From JAGWBF01 sp963663025 (GTDB lineage: Bacteria; Chloroflexota; Dehalococcoidia; Lucifugimonadales; JAGWBF01), in assembly GCA_963663025.1 (NCBI GenBank), contig OY760073.1, positions 1,674,001-1,738,000 of the forward strand: a stretch of 64,000 bases of DNA, in the 5' to 3' direction. The translations under genes were made by a program, and so were the position numbers. Numbering within the stretch: position 1 is the first letter of the stretch; every line of letters begins with the position of its first letter. Of this stretch, positions 41,661 through 50,066 are shown piece by piece. The notes beneath the pieces are model-generated. The model saw only the letters and a list, made by a program, of their open reading frames with translations, ran no database searches and was not told where the DNA came from.

Positions 41661-43646
41661 ATGACGACGCGTGAATTACCAACACAAGAGTTCCTCCAGC
41701 AAGCTGAGCAGGAAGCCGGCAGGTACGACTGGGAGGGCACCTTTGCCGACTACCTAGCCATGATCAGCGCGAACCCCGCCATGAACCGGCTCTCCCATAA
41801 GCTGGTGCACGACGCCATATTGTCCAAGGGCGTTGAGACGGCCCCGGACACCGGCAAGCCGAACTACAAGTTGTTCGAAGGCGAAGTCTTCGGGCTAAAC
41901 GACACCATTGAGAGCATAGTCGAGTACTTCGCCTCGTCGGCCCGGCGACTGGAAGTCCGCAAGAGGATCCTCCTGCTTCTTGGCCCACCGGCAACGGGCA
42001 AGTCCACCATAGTCGGACTGATAAAGCGATCCCTGGAAGGCTTTACCCGCACCAATGAAGGGGCGGTGTACTCCATAAAGAACTGTCCGATGCAGGAAGA
42101 GCCCCTCCACCTCCTTCCTCACAACATGAGGAGGCGCCTCTTTGATGACTACGGCATCTATGTCGAGGGGGACCTATGCCCCAGGTGCCGCTATGCCCTC
42201 CGTACCGAGTACGGCGGCAAGATATCCGACGTACTCGTGACCAGGACCACTTTCTCGGAGCAGGAAGCCATAGGAATTGGCTACTACGTCGCTACTTCAA
42301 ATCCCACAGATGCCACCCTGCTTGTGGGCAGTGTGGATACGTCTCGACTGGAGGGCGACAGGCTCTCGGTTGCAGGCCAGGCCTTCAGGCTGGACGGTGA
42401 GTTAAACGTTGCCAACCGGGGGCTGATGGAGTTTGTCGAATTATTCAAGACGGACTCTCACCTACTGACCACGCTTCTGGGGCTTGCCCAGGAACAGCTC
42501 ATCAAGATGGACAGGTTCGGCAGCGTTTACGCCGACGAAGTCATAATCGGCCACTCCAACGAAGGGGACTTCAAGACCTTTCTCACCGACCCCTCATCCG
42601 AGGCCCTCAGGGATCGGATAGTGCGGATATACGTGCCCTACAATCTGCGGGTTAGCGATGAGCTGAGAATCTACAACAAACTGCTGGAGAGCGGGGGCCT
42701 GGATAGCGCCCACCTGTCTCCCCTCACCCTTCCCGCCGTCAGCACCTTCGCCATCCTCTCCCGCCTGGACCCGCCGGGGAAGCCGGCGGTCACGGCGCTG
42801 AACAAGCTCCACGCCTACGACGGAATGGAGGTGGGCGGCTTCACCCAGGACGAGGCCGCGGAGGAAAGGCGTCTGCACCCGGGCGAGGGGATGAAGGGCA
42901 TTTCTCCCCGGGCCGTGATGAACCGGCTTAGCGCCAGGGCAGCCTCCCCGGACGTTGAATGCATGAGCCCGCTCAATGCCCTGGACAGCATCTGGCAGGG
43001 CCGCAACGAAAACGTGAGCCTGACCGAAGAGGAGTCAGAAAAGTATTTGGGGTTCGTGCAGGAAGCAATCTCGGACTACAACGAGCGCGCCATCAAGGAC
43101 GTCCAGAAGGCCTTTGAAGAGGGGTTCGAGCAGACCGCCGAATCGCTGATGGCCTCCTACCTCGCAGAGGTGACAGCCTCGGTGTCCGGTGCTTCCCGCA
43201 GAAGCATCTCCCGCGATGGGGAAAACAACATGAGGGCCATGGAAAGGCCCCTCGGCATCTCCGACAGGGCCAAAAATGCTTTCCGGGCCGAAATCCATCA
43301 ATTCTTCGAGGACCTCAGGTCTCGGGGCACACCCTTCGACTATTCGACAGAGCCGCGTATAAGAGCCGCTATCGAAAAGCGCCTGTTGCCCGAGCGCAAG
43401 ACCCTGAGGACCCAACTGGAACAGGCCCGCTCCCCGGGGAGGCTCGCCGAGTGGCAGAGGAAGCGATCGGCAACCCGCAACCGCCTGATCAACACCTATG
43501 GATACTGCCGTATATGTGCTGAGGACCTGGTCGAATACGTGATCTTCCTTCTGAGGGGAAACACCCCTTCAAGGATCTCCAAGAACAGCATCGAATGGAA
43601 CTGGAACCTGAACCCAGGGCCAAGGGAACAGGCACCCGGCTTATAG
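41661..43646 (+). CDS. prkA: PrkA-type AAA+ serine protein kinase
   Basis: The 661-residue protein combines an AAA+ domain with the PrkA C-terminal kinase domain. Walker A GPPATGKST is near residue 110; LDGELNVANRGLMEFVELFK is the Walker B/sensor region and SNPTDATLLVG precedes it. A Cys-x2-Cys (LCPRCRYAL) lies near 173-177. PrkA/YeaG proteins act in starvation or stress responses. The usual partners YeaH (VWA protein) and SpoVR/YcgB do not follow; the next gene is uvrB in the opposite direction, beyond a repeat-filled gap. Confidence 0.9.
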   Translation: MTTRELPTQEFLQQAEQEAGRYDWEGTFADYLAMISANPAMNRLSHKLVHDAILSKGVETAPDTGKPNYKLFEGEVFGLNDTIESIVEYFASSARRLEVRKRILLLLGPPATGKSTIVGLIKRSLEGFTRTNEGAVYSIKNCPMQEEPLHLLPHNMRRRLFDDYGIYVEGDLCPRCRYALRTEYGGKISDVLVTRTTFSEQEAIGIGYYVATSNPTDATLLVGSVDTSRLEGDRLSVAGQAFRLDGELNVANRGLMEFVELFKTDSHLLTTLLGLAQEQLIKMDRFGSVYADEVIIGHSNEGDFKTFLTDPSSEALRDRIVRIYVPYNLRVSDELRIYNKLLESGGLDSAHLSPLTLPAVSTFAILSRLDPPGKPAVTALNKLHAYDGMEVGGFTQDEAAEERRLHPGEGMKGISPRAVMNRLSARAASPDVECMSPLNALDSIWQGRNENVSLTEEESEKYLGFVQEAISDYNERAIKDVQKAFEEGFEQTAESLMASYLAEVTASVSGASRRSISRDGENNMRAMERPLGISDRAKNAFRAEIHQFFEDLRSRGTPFDYSTEPRIRAAIEKRLLPERKTLRTQLEQARSPGRLAEWQRKRSATRNRLINTYGYCRICAEDLVEYVIFLLRGNTPSRISKNSIEWNWNLNPGPREQAPGL

Positions 43647-44160
43647 ATGCGGCTCATGAACAGGGATATCTTTGAACAACCTCGTCGTTTCCGCCAAAGC
43701 GGGAACCTAGCTGGGCGCAACTAAGGCTGTCCGTTCCCCTTCGATTTCACTCAGGGCGAACGGACAACTGGGCCAGCCGCGCGTTTCGTCATTGCGGCGT
43801 AGGCCGCAATCCAGGACGGAGCATTGCCGACTCCAGGATGGTTACTTAAACGCGGTAGTCAATCCCGCTTGGGGGGCCTGTCCCATCCCCGGACTTTTCT
43901 GGATTGCGGCCTACGCCGCAATGACGGCGAGGGGTTTGTCACACCCCGCCTTCCTTACACAGACCCTCTATCGTCGTTCGCCGAGTGTGGGAACTCAACA
44001 TAGCACAACCACGGCTGTCCGTTCGCCCTGAGGGAAATCGAAGGCGAACGGACAGAACGGGCGACGGGGCGTAGACTCCCGCCAAAGTGGGAGTGACGTG
44101 GGTGGAGCGGGAATTGGGGGACAAGATTCTACATTAGTGATGAATGAAGGGTTTGCGAAA
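43647..44160. repeat. Intergenic cluster of nested palindromic (REP-like) repeats
   Basis: This 514-bp gene-free stretch lies between the convergent prkA and uvrB stops. It contains two pairs of inverted copies nested inside each other. The outer pair is 43727-43766 with 44015-44055 (2 mismatches in 40, core CTGTCCGTTC). The inner pair is 43787-43814 with 43899-43926, a perfect 28-bp inverted repeat, each arm itself holding ATTGCGGC/GCCGCAAT. Two more small hairpins (CCGCCAAAGCGG-like) lie at 43689-43705 and 44075-44094. No protein-coding potential is apparent. The structure could act as a bidirectional terminator or be remnants of a mobile REP/MITE element. Confidence 0.75.
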
Positions 44161-46176
44161 TTAGCCTTCCTGCCAGGACGAGGGCACATGCTCTTTCTCG
44201 CCCAGGGCCAGGAGCCTTCTTAGCTCGTAAATCTCATCCCGGAGCATGGCCGCCTTTTCGAACTCGAGGTTCTTGGCCGACGCCCTCATCTGCAGCTCCA
44301 GGTCCTTGGTGACCTTAAACATGTCGTCCCGTGACATCTCTTTGCGGACGGTCACGTAGGACGACCGGGACTCAGCCACGGCCCTGACCCGCTCGGTGAT
44401 ATCCTTGACCGCCTTGTGGATGCCCTGGGGGACGATCCCGTGCTCTTCGTTGTAGGAGCCCTGGATCCCCCTCCGCCTGTAGGTCTCGCCGATGGCCCGC
44501 TCAATGGACTGGGTGCGGTTGTCGGCATACATTATCACATGGCCTTCCGAGTGGCGGGCAGCCCTTCCGATCATCTGTATTAGCGACGAATCGGACCGAA
44601 GATAGCCCTCCTTATCGGCGTCCAGGATGGCCACCAAGCTGACCTCGGGCAGATCCAAGCCCTCCCGCAGAAGATTGATCCCCACCACCACATCGTAAAC
44701 TCCCAGGCGCAGGTCCCGCAGGATTTCACTGCGCTCCAGGGTGTTGATGTCCGAGTGGAGGTAGTGAGTTCGCACCCCCATCTCCTGCAGGTAGTCAGCC
44801 AGCTCCTCGGCCATCCTCTTGGTCAGGGTTGTGACAAGGCACCGCTCGCTCTTGTCCACCCGCTCCTTGATCTGCTGCATCAGGTCGTCGATCTGCCCCT
44901 TGGTCGGCTTGACCTCGATGGTCGGATCCAGCAGGCCCGTCGGCCTTATCACCTGCTCCACAACTTCCTTGCTGACCTCCATTTCGTAGGGCCCGGGAGT
45001 GGCGGACACAAATATGACCTGGTTCAGATGGGACTCGAACTCCCGGAAGTTCAGGGGACGGTTGTCCAGGGCCGAAGGCAGCCTGAACCCGAAGTCCACC
45101 AGGGTCTGCTTGCGGGAGATGTCGCCGTTGTACATGCCCCGCACCTGGGGAATGGTCATGTGGGACTCGTCGACGAACAAGAGCCAGTCCTCGGGGAAGT
45201 AGTCCAGCAGGGTCCAGGGGGCGCTCCCTGCCGCCCGGCGCGCCAGGTGGCGGGCGTAGTTCTCCACACCGCTGCAGAAGCCTGTCTCCCGCAGCATCTC
45301 CAGATCGTAGTTGGTACGCGACTCCAACCGGGCCGCTTCCAGCACCTTTCCGCCGTCTCGCAGGAAAGATACACGCTCCTCCTTTTCAACCTGGATGTCC
45401 TCTATGGCCAGCTCCAGCTTCTCCTTGGGCGTGACGAAGTGGCGGGCGGGATAGATGTCCATCTCATCCCGCTGGGCAAGAATCTCCCCCGTTAGAGGAT
45501 CGATCTCGACGATGCGCTCCACCTCATCTCCCCAGAACTGGATGCGCAGGGCCGTCTCATCGTAGGCCGGGTGCACCTCCAGGGTGTCCCCGCGCACGCG
45601 GAAACGTCCCCGGGACAGGTCGGTGTCGTTACGGGAGTACTGCATATCCACGAGCTGGCGCACCAGCCGACTGCGATTGCGCACCTCACCAACCTTCACC
45701 TGGGCGACGAAGCTGTAGTAGTCAACGGGGTCGCCCAGACCATAGATGCAGGACACGGAGGCGACGATCAGCACATCCCGCCGGGTGAGCAGGGAACGGG
45801 TGGCAGCCAGGCGCAGCTTGTCGATCTCTTCGTTGATGTCCGCGTCCTTCTCGATGTACGTGTCCGTCTGGGGAACGTAGGCCTCGGGCTGGTAGTAGTC
45901 GTAGTAGGACACGAAGTACTCTACGGCGTTGTGGGGGAAAAACTCCCTGAACTCTGTGGCGAGCTGGGCGGCCAAGGTCTTGTTGTGGGCGATGACCAGA
46001 GAAGGCCGTTGGACCGACTGGATGATGTTGGCCATGGTGAAGGTCTTGCCGCTACCAGTAACGCCCATTAGGGTCTGGTAGCGGTCTCCCCGGTCAACCC
46101 CAAAAGCCAGCTTGTCCACGGCCGCCGGCTGGTCGCCCGTGGGATGGAAGTCCGACACTATCTGGAATTCAGGCAT
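44161..46176 (-). CDS. uvrB: UvrABC excision repair protein UvrB
   Basis: UvrB is the helicase-like damage-recognition subunit of nucleotide excision repair. The 671-residue sequence starts FQIVSDFHPTGDQPAAVDKL, has Walker A GVTGSGKTFT, the beta-hairpin region SYYDYYQPEAYVPQTDTYI, helicase motifs (DESHMTIPQVRGMYNGD; LVTTLTKRMAEELADYL) and a C-terminal UVR domain (LELQMRASAKNLEFEKAAML). It is last in a yebC-ruvC-ruvA-uvrB transcript. Confidence 0.97.
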   Translation of the reverse strand: MPEFQIVSDFHPTGDQPAAVDKLAFGVDRGDRYQTLMGVTGSGKTFTMANIIQSVQRPSLVIAHNKTLAAQLATEFREFFPHNAVEYFVSYYDYYQPEAYVPQTDTYIEKDADINEEIDKLRLAATRSLLTRRDVLIVASVSCIYGLGDPVDYYSFVAQVKVGEVRNRSRLVRQLVDMQYSRNDTDLSRGRFRVRGDTLEVHPAYDETALRIQFWGDEVERIVEIDPLTGEILAQRDEMDIYPARHFVTPKEKLELAIEDIQVEKEERVSFLRDGGKVLEAARLESRTNYDLEMLRETGFCSGVENYARHLARRAAGSAPWTLLDYFPEDWLLFVDESHMTIPQVRGMYNGDISRKQTLVDFGFRLPSALDNRPLNFREFESHLNQVIFVSATPGPYEMEVSKEVVEQVIRPTGLLDPTIEVKPTKGQIDDLMQQIKERVDKSERCLVTTLTKRMAEELADYLQEMGVRTHYLHSDINTLERSEILRDLRLGVYDVVVGINLLREGLDLPEVSLVAILDADKEGYLRSDSSLIQMIGRAARHSEGHVIMYADNRTQSIERAIGETYRRRGIQGSYNEEHGIVPQGIHKAVKDITERVRAVAESRSSYVTVRKEMSRDDMFKVTKDLELQMRASAKNLEFEKAAMLRDEIYELRRLLALGEKEHVPSSWQEG

Positions 46177-46214
46177 GGTATTCCCTGGTTCTGACTAGTA
46201 TTTCCCCAAGTCCA

Positions 46215-46793
46215 CTAACCGCTCCCGATCTGCAGAAGGGCGAGGCGTATGCGGTCTTCCAGGGTCTCCCCCTCTTCCCTGCCCATGGTGGACACAACCT
46301 TCCTCGCTTCGTTGGCCGAGTAGCCTAAGGCCGTAAGAGCTGCCACCACATCGCTGTCCCGGTCGGGTACACCTTCCAACTCCCCTTCCACTACCTGGGC
46401 GACCTTGCCCTTGAGCTCCAGGATGATTCGCCCGGCCGTGCGGGCACCCACGCCCGACACACCCGACAACAATCCCACATTCTCCGCAGCAATGGCCGAA
46501 ACTAGGGAGCGGGGTCCAAGGTCGGACAGGATAGCCAGAGCGATGCGCGGGCCAATCCCGGAGACGCTGTTCAGCAGGTTGAAAAGCTGGAGGGAGTCGG
46601 CAGTGGCGAAGCCGTACATGTCGGCCTTGTCATCGCGGATCTGGAGCTGGGTGTGAAGGTACACCTCATCGCCCAAGTCCCCCAAGTTCTCCGACGCTGG
46701 GACCTGCACCTGGAAGCTGACGGCGCCTCCCACCTGTACCTGCACCCAGTCCTGGCCCTTGGCCTCAAGGATGCCTTTGATTCCAGCGATCAA
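46215..46793 (-). CDS. ruvA: Holliday junction helicase subunit RuvA
   Basis: RuvA binds Holliday junctions and loads RuvB. TTG 46793 is chosen because AGGAGG ends 6 nt before it and the product then begins IAGIKGILEAKG, the canonical RuvA N-terminus; a TTG two codons upstream would abut the ribosome binding site. The 192-residue protein has the OB domain, two helix-hairpin-helix segments (VSGIGPRIALAILS; VSGVGARTAGRIILELKGK) and a C-terminal helical domain for RuvB binding (AALTALGYSANEARK). Confidence 0.94.
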   Translation of the reverse strand: MIAGIKGILEAKGQDWVQVQVGGAVSFQVQVPASENLGDLGDEVYLHTQLQIRDDKADMYGFATADSLQLFNLLNSVSGIGPRIALAILSDLGPRSLVSAIAAENVGLLSGVSGVGARTAGRIILELKGKVAQVVEGELEGVPDRDSDVVAALTALGYSANEARKVVSTMGREEGETLEDRIRLALLQIGSG

Positions 46794-46855
46794 GCTCAAC
46801 CTCCTGCCGGCGGACCCGTCGATGCCATAGGGGTGGACCGGCTACCGCCGACGCG

Positions 46856-47368
46856 CTATGGCTTGATTTCCCTCATAGCCAGGTCCGCAACATCTTTTTG
46901 CCTTACATGGCACAGGGCAATTGCAAGGGCATCAGACGCGTCCGAGGGTTCGGGCAGGGTATCCAGCTTCAGGATAAGCTTCACCATCTCCTGGATCTGC
47001 GCTTTGCTGGCGGCCCCATAGTCGGCCACCGAGCGCTTCACTTGGGCGGGGGTGTACCTGAACAAGGGGATGGACTGGCCGGCGGCGGCGATGAACGCTG
47101 TCGCCTGGGCTTGCCCCACGGCCAGCGCAGGACCCACGTACCGCGCCTCATCTTTGCCAACGAAGGGCTCTTCTACGGCAATTGCATCGGGATGCCAGAT
47201 ACTGATCATGTTGAGGAGGTGGGAGTACATCTGGAACAGACGGTTTTCCAGTGGCAGGGACCGGGACAAGCTGACCGCACCCCAATCTATTGCCGATACC
47301 TCACCCTGGTCGTCAACAAGGCCGTAGCCCATGCGGATTGTGCCCGGATCGATTCCGAGGATGCGCAA
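46856..47368 (-). CDS. ruvC: Holliday junction resolvase RuvC
   Basis: RuvC cleaves Holliday junctions. The 170-residue RNase-H-fold protein begins RILGIDPGTIRMGYGLVD (first catalytic Asp), then has AVEEPFVGKDEARYVG (Glu) and the C-terminal DASDALAIALCHVR (two acidic residues). TTG 47368 follows a GGGG site right after the yebC stop. It lies between yebC and ruvA. Confidence 0.95.
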   Translation of the reverse strand: MRILGIDPGTIRMGYGLVDDQGEVSAIDWGAVSLSRSLPLENRLFQMYSHLLNMISIWHPDAIAVEEPFVGKDEARYVGPALAVGQAQATAFIAAAGQSIPLFRYTPAQVKRSVADYGAASKAQIQEMVKLILKLDTLPEPSDASDALAIALCHVRQKDVADLAMREIKP

Positions 47369-47371
47369 CGT

Positions 47372-48133
47372 TTACCCCTCGTTCTGGTACTTTTCCAGCA
47401 CTTCGTCGGGGAAGTTGGCGTTGCTGTAAACCTTTTGAACATCCAGAAGATCTTCCAGGTTGTCCAGGAGCCGGAGGGTCTGCTCCGCCTCCTTGGCGCT
47501 CAGGTCAACGGTGTTCTTGGGCTTCATGGAAATTTCGACCGAATCGGTGGGTATCTCCTGGGACTCCAGGGACTTGCGCACCGACTCCAGATTCTCGGGC
47601 TGAGTGTATATCTCCACGTAGCCGCCCTCGACTATGACGTCCTCCGCTTCAGCCTCTATGGCTGCCATGGCGATCTCTTCAGCCATGGCCTCTTCCACGT
47701 TCAGGCAGATGACGCCCTTTGATTCAAAGTTCCAGCCGACGCACCCCGTCTCCCCCAGGCTTCCGCCGGACTTGGCGAAAGTCGCCCTGATCTCCGATGC
47801 CGTCCTGTTGCGGTTGGAAGTCAGGGCCTCCAGGATGATGGCGATGCCGCCGGGACCGTATCCCTCGTAGAGGGCGCTCTGGAGGTCGTCCCCGGAGTCG
47901 CCCCCGCCAGCAGCTCTGCTGATCGCCCGCTCGATGGTGTCCAAGGGCATATTGCTGCCCTTGGCCTTATCTACAGCAAGGCGCAGCCTGTAGTTCATGT
48001 CCGGGTCTCCGCCGCCACCCTGCCTCACTGCGATGGAGATATCGCGTGTCAGCTTGGTGAACAGCTGGCCCCGCTTAGCATCGTTGGCGCCCTTTGCCCG
48101 CTTGATGGTGGACCATTTAGAGTGTCCCGACAA
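47372..48133 (-). CDS. yebC: YebC/PmpR-family translation/transcription regulator
   Basis: The 253-residue protein has the YebC start SGHSKWSTIKRAKGANDAKR, GGDPDMNYRLRLAVDKAKGSN and GPGGIAIILEALTSNRNRT. YebC-family members act as transcription regulators or relieve ribosome stalling at proline stretches. It is first of the transcript with ruvC, ruvA and uvrB, an order common in bacteria. TTG 48133 follows GGAGG. Confidence 0.94.
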   Translation of the reverse strand: MSGHSKWSTIKRAKGANDAKRGQLFTKLTRDISIAVRQGGGGDPDMNYRLRLAVDKAKGSNMPLDTIERAISRAAGGGDSGDDLQSALYEGYGPGGIAIILEALTSNRNRTASEIRATFAKSGGSLGETGCVGWNFESKGVICLNVEEAMAEEIAMAAIEAEAEDVIVEGGYVEIYTQPENLESVRKSLESQEIPTDSVEISMKPKNTVDLSAKEAEQTLRLLDNLEDLLDVQKVYSNANFPDEVLEKYQNEG

Positions 48134-48191
48134 ACCCTTCGCCTCCTTATCCCCTCCAAGGGTGACCTGCCAGAGGAAGCTTTGTAGCTAG

Positions 48192-48200
48192 ATTCTATCA
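48192..48200 (-). promoter_or_regulatory. Putative extended -10 promoter for yebC-ruvC-ruvA-uvrB
   Basis: On the minus strand TGA-TAGAAT (TAGAAT at 48197-48192) gives an extended -10 about 60 nt before TTG 48133. The -35 region (TCCGAG) is poor. TAGAAT is also used in the divergent ruvB promoter. Confidence 0.35.
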
Positions 48201-48246
48201 CATACCTTCGGGGGCTCGGAACGTAGCTTACGGGGACGCTCTTAGC

Positions 48247-48276
48247 TTGACTCCCCTTCAGCCTTGCTCCTAGAAT
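48247..48276 (+). promoter_or_regulatory. Promoter of ruvB
   Basis: TTGACT (48247-48252) and TAGAAT (48271-48276) are separated by 18 nt and precede the ruvB ATG by about 28 nt. Both elements match the sigma70-type consensus at five of six positions. Confidence 0.6.
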
Positions 48277-48303
48277 GAGGCCACTCCGGGACCGCAGGGC
48301 AGA

Positions 48304-49332
48304 ATGACCGATCGACTTGTCTCAGGATCCGCCACAGACACTGATGAACCTATCGATTCGTCCTTAAGACCCCGCCACTTGGCCGATTTCGTAGGCCAGG
48401 CAAAGGTCAAAGAAAATCTGAGCATTGCCATCCAGGCTGCCAAGATGCGGGGCGAACCCCTGGACCATGTGATCATCTACGGCCCCCCCGGCCTGGGCAA
48501 GACCACGCTGGCCCACATAATCGCCCAGGAGATGGAAGTCAGCATCAAGGTCACCTCCGGGCCCGCAATCGAACGGGCTGGCGAGATGGCGGCCATCCTC
48601 ACCAGCATCGCCGAGGGGGATGTGCTCTTCATCGACGAGGTGCATCGCCTCAGCCGGCCTGTGGAAGAGGTGCTGTACCCCGCAATGGAGGACTACTTCC
48701 TGTCCTGGGTTGTCGGAAAGGGTCTGGGGGCGCGAAACATCAACCTGCGGGTGAACCCATTCACCCTCATCGGCGCCACCACCAGATTCGCCCTGGTCAG
48801 CCCGCCCTTGAGGGACCGCTTCGGTTCGGTCTTCCGCATGGACTACTACGACTCCCAGGAGATGGGACACATCCTTGAGCGCTCCTCCCGCATCCTGGAT
48901 ATCAACATCGAAGAGGGCGGTGTGGACAGCATCGCCACCCGGTCCAGAGGGACACCCAGGGTAGCCAACCGCCTGCTCAAGAGGATCCGGGACTATGCGC
49001 AGGTTAAGGGCGATGGTAGAATTACCGGGCAAGCCGCCCATGAAGCGCTGGAGAAGCTCGAGGTGGATGCCCTGGGTCTGGACGAGATCGACCACCGCCT
49101 GCTTGACAGCATCATCAGCAAGTTCTCGGGCGGCCCCGTGGGACTGGACACCCTGGCAGCATCCATAGGGGAGGATGCTGACACCATAATGGACATCTAC
49201 GAACCCTACTTGCTTCAGCTGGGGTTCCTGGACAGGACCCCCCGGGGAAGGCTGGCAACCCACCTGGCATACAGCCACCTCGGGAAGGAGCTTCCCCGCA
49301 AGATGAACAACCCCCAGGGGAATTTGTTCTAG
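48304..49332 (+). CDS. ruvB: Holliday junction helicase motor RuvB
   Basis: RuvB is the AAA+ motor for branch migration. The 342-residue protein has RPRHLADFVGQAKVKENL, Walker A YGPPGLGKTTLAHIIA, Walker B DVLFIDEVHRL, sensor LIGATTRFALVSPPLRDRFG and the arginine-containing RGTPRVANRLLKRIRDYAQV, plus a C-terminal winged helix (RTPRGRLATHLAYSHL). It is transcribed divergently from yebC-ruvC-ruvA-uvrB rather than in a ruvAB operon. Confidence 0.97.
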   Translation: MTDRLVSGSATDTDEPIDSSLRPRHLADFVGQAKVKENLSIAIQAAKMRGEPLDHVIIYGPPGLGKTTLAHIIAQEMEVSIKVTSGPAIERAGEMAAILTSIAEGDVLFIDEVHRLSRPVEEVLYPAMEDYFLSWVVGKGLGARNINLRVNPFTLIGATTRFALVSPPLRDRFGSVFRMDYYDSQEMGHILERSSRILDINIEEGGVDSIATRSRGTPRVANRLLKRIRDYAQVKGDGRITGQAAHEALEKLEVDALGLDEIDHRLLDSIISKFSGGPVGLDTLAASIGEDADTIMDIYEPYLLQLGFLDRTPRGRLATHLAYSHLGKELPRKMNNPQGNLF

Positions 49333-49363
49333 CAAGCACCATAAACGTAAAGGAGCCGACGGG

Positions 49364-50017
49364 ATGATATACGAGTTCAGGGACTACGAAGCGATGCCCG
49401 GGAAGCTGGGAGCGGTGAACCAGAGGTTCGCCGACCATACCCTGGGGTTCTTCAAACAGCACGGCATAGGAGTCCTTGGTTTCTGGAACCTGGAGGCCGG
49501 CATGGGCAGTCACCTCATCTACATCACGGTGTATGAGAGCATGGCAGACCGGGAGAAGAAGTGGGGCGAGTTCCAGGCTAACCCCGACTGGGCAAAGGTC
49601 AGGCGGGAGTCCGAGACCGGCGGCCCCCTGGTTAACCAGATCAACAACACCATCATGCGCCCCACGGCCTACTCCCCAGAGCCCAAGGTGCGCTCCAACG
49701 TCCAGGAGCTGCGCATCTACGATGCCAACCCGGGCAAACTGCCAGCGCTGAACGAGAGGTTCGCCAACCACACCGTCGACCTGTTCAGGAAGCACGGCCT
49801 GGAAAGCGTGGGTTACTGGACCGATGATGTGGGCACCAACAACCGGCTGATCTACATGCTGGACTACCCCAGCTTGGGAGACAGGGAAAAGAACTTCGCC
49901 AGCTTCGGGTCGGACCCAGAGTGGCAGAAGGTGCGGGCGGAGTCCGAGGCAAACGGCCCCATCGTGAGAAACGTCACTGCAAAGCTCATGCGCCTCACCC
50001 CTTATTCCCCCAGGTAG
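49364..50017 (+). CDS. Protein with two tandem NIPSNAP domains
   Basis: The 217-residue protein contains two similar ferredoxin-like halves. The first (1-105) has YEFRDYEAMPGKLGAVNQRF and HGIGVLGFWNLE; the second (106-217) has QELRIYDANPGKLPALNERF and HGLESVGYWTDD. Both end with a DRExxxxxFxxDPEWxxV-type helix and the ELRxYxxxPGKL pattern is typical of NIPSNAP proteins. Their biochemical role in bacteria is not known. It lies between ruvB and cofG. Confidence 0.85.
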   Translation: MIYEFRDYEAMPGKLGAVNQRFADHTLGFFKQHGIGVLGFWNLEAGMGSHLIYITVYESMADREKKWGEFQANPDWAKVRRESETGGPLVNQINNTIMRPTAYSPEPKVRSNVQELRIYDANPGKLPALNERFANHTVDLFRKHGLESVGYWTDDVGTNNRLIYMLDYPSLGDREKNFASFGSDPEWQKVRAESEANGPIVRNVTAKLMRLTPYSPR

Positions 50018-50066
50018 GTCTTAGGCAAACCCGTTATTTACGTACCTCCATGCTAGGGAAGGTGGA

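Noticed and set aside
43792..44031. Small open frames inside the palindromic cluster
   Set aside because: They follow the repeat sequence in all frames and have no ribosome binding site or family similarity.
48364..49335. A 323-codon open frame opposite ruvB
   Set aside because: It is the antisense reading of ruvB, whose AAA+ motifs are unambiguous.
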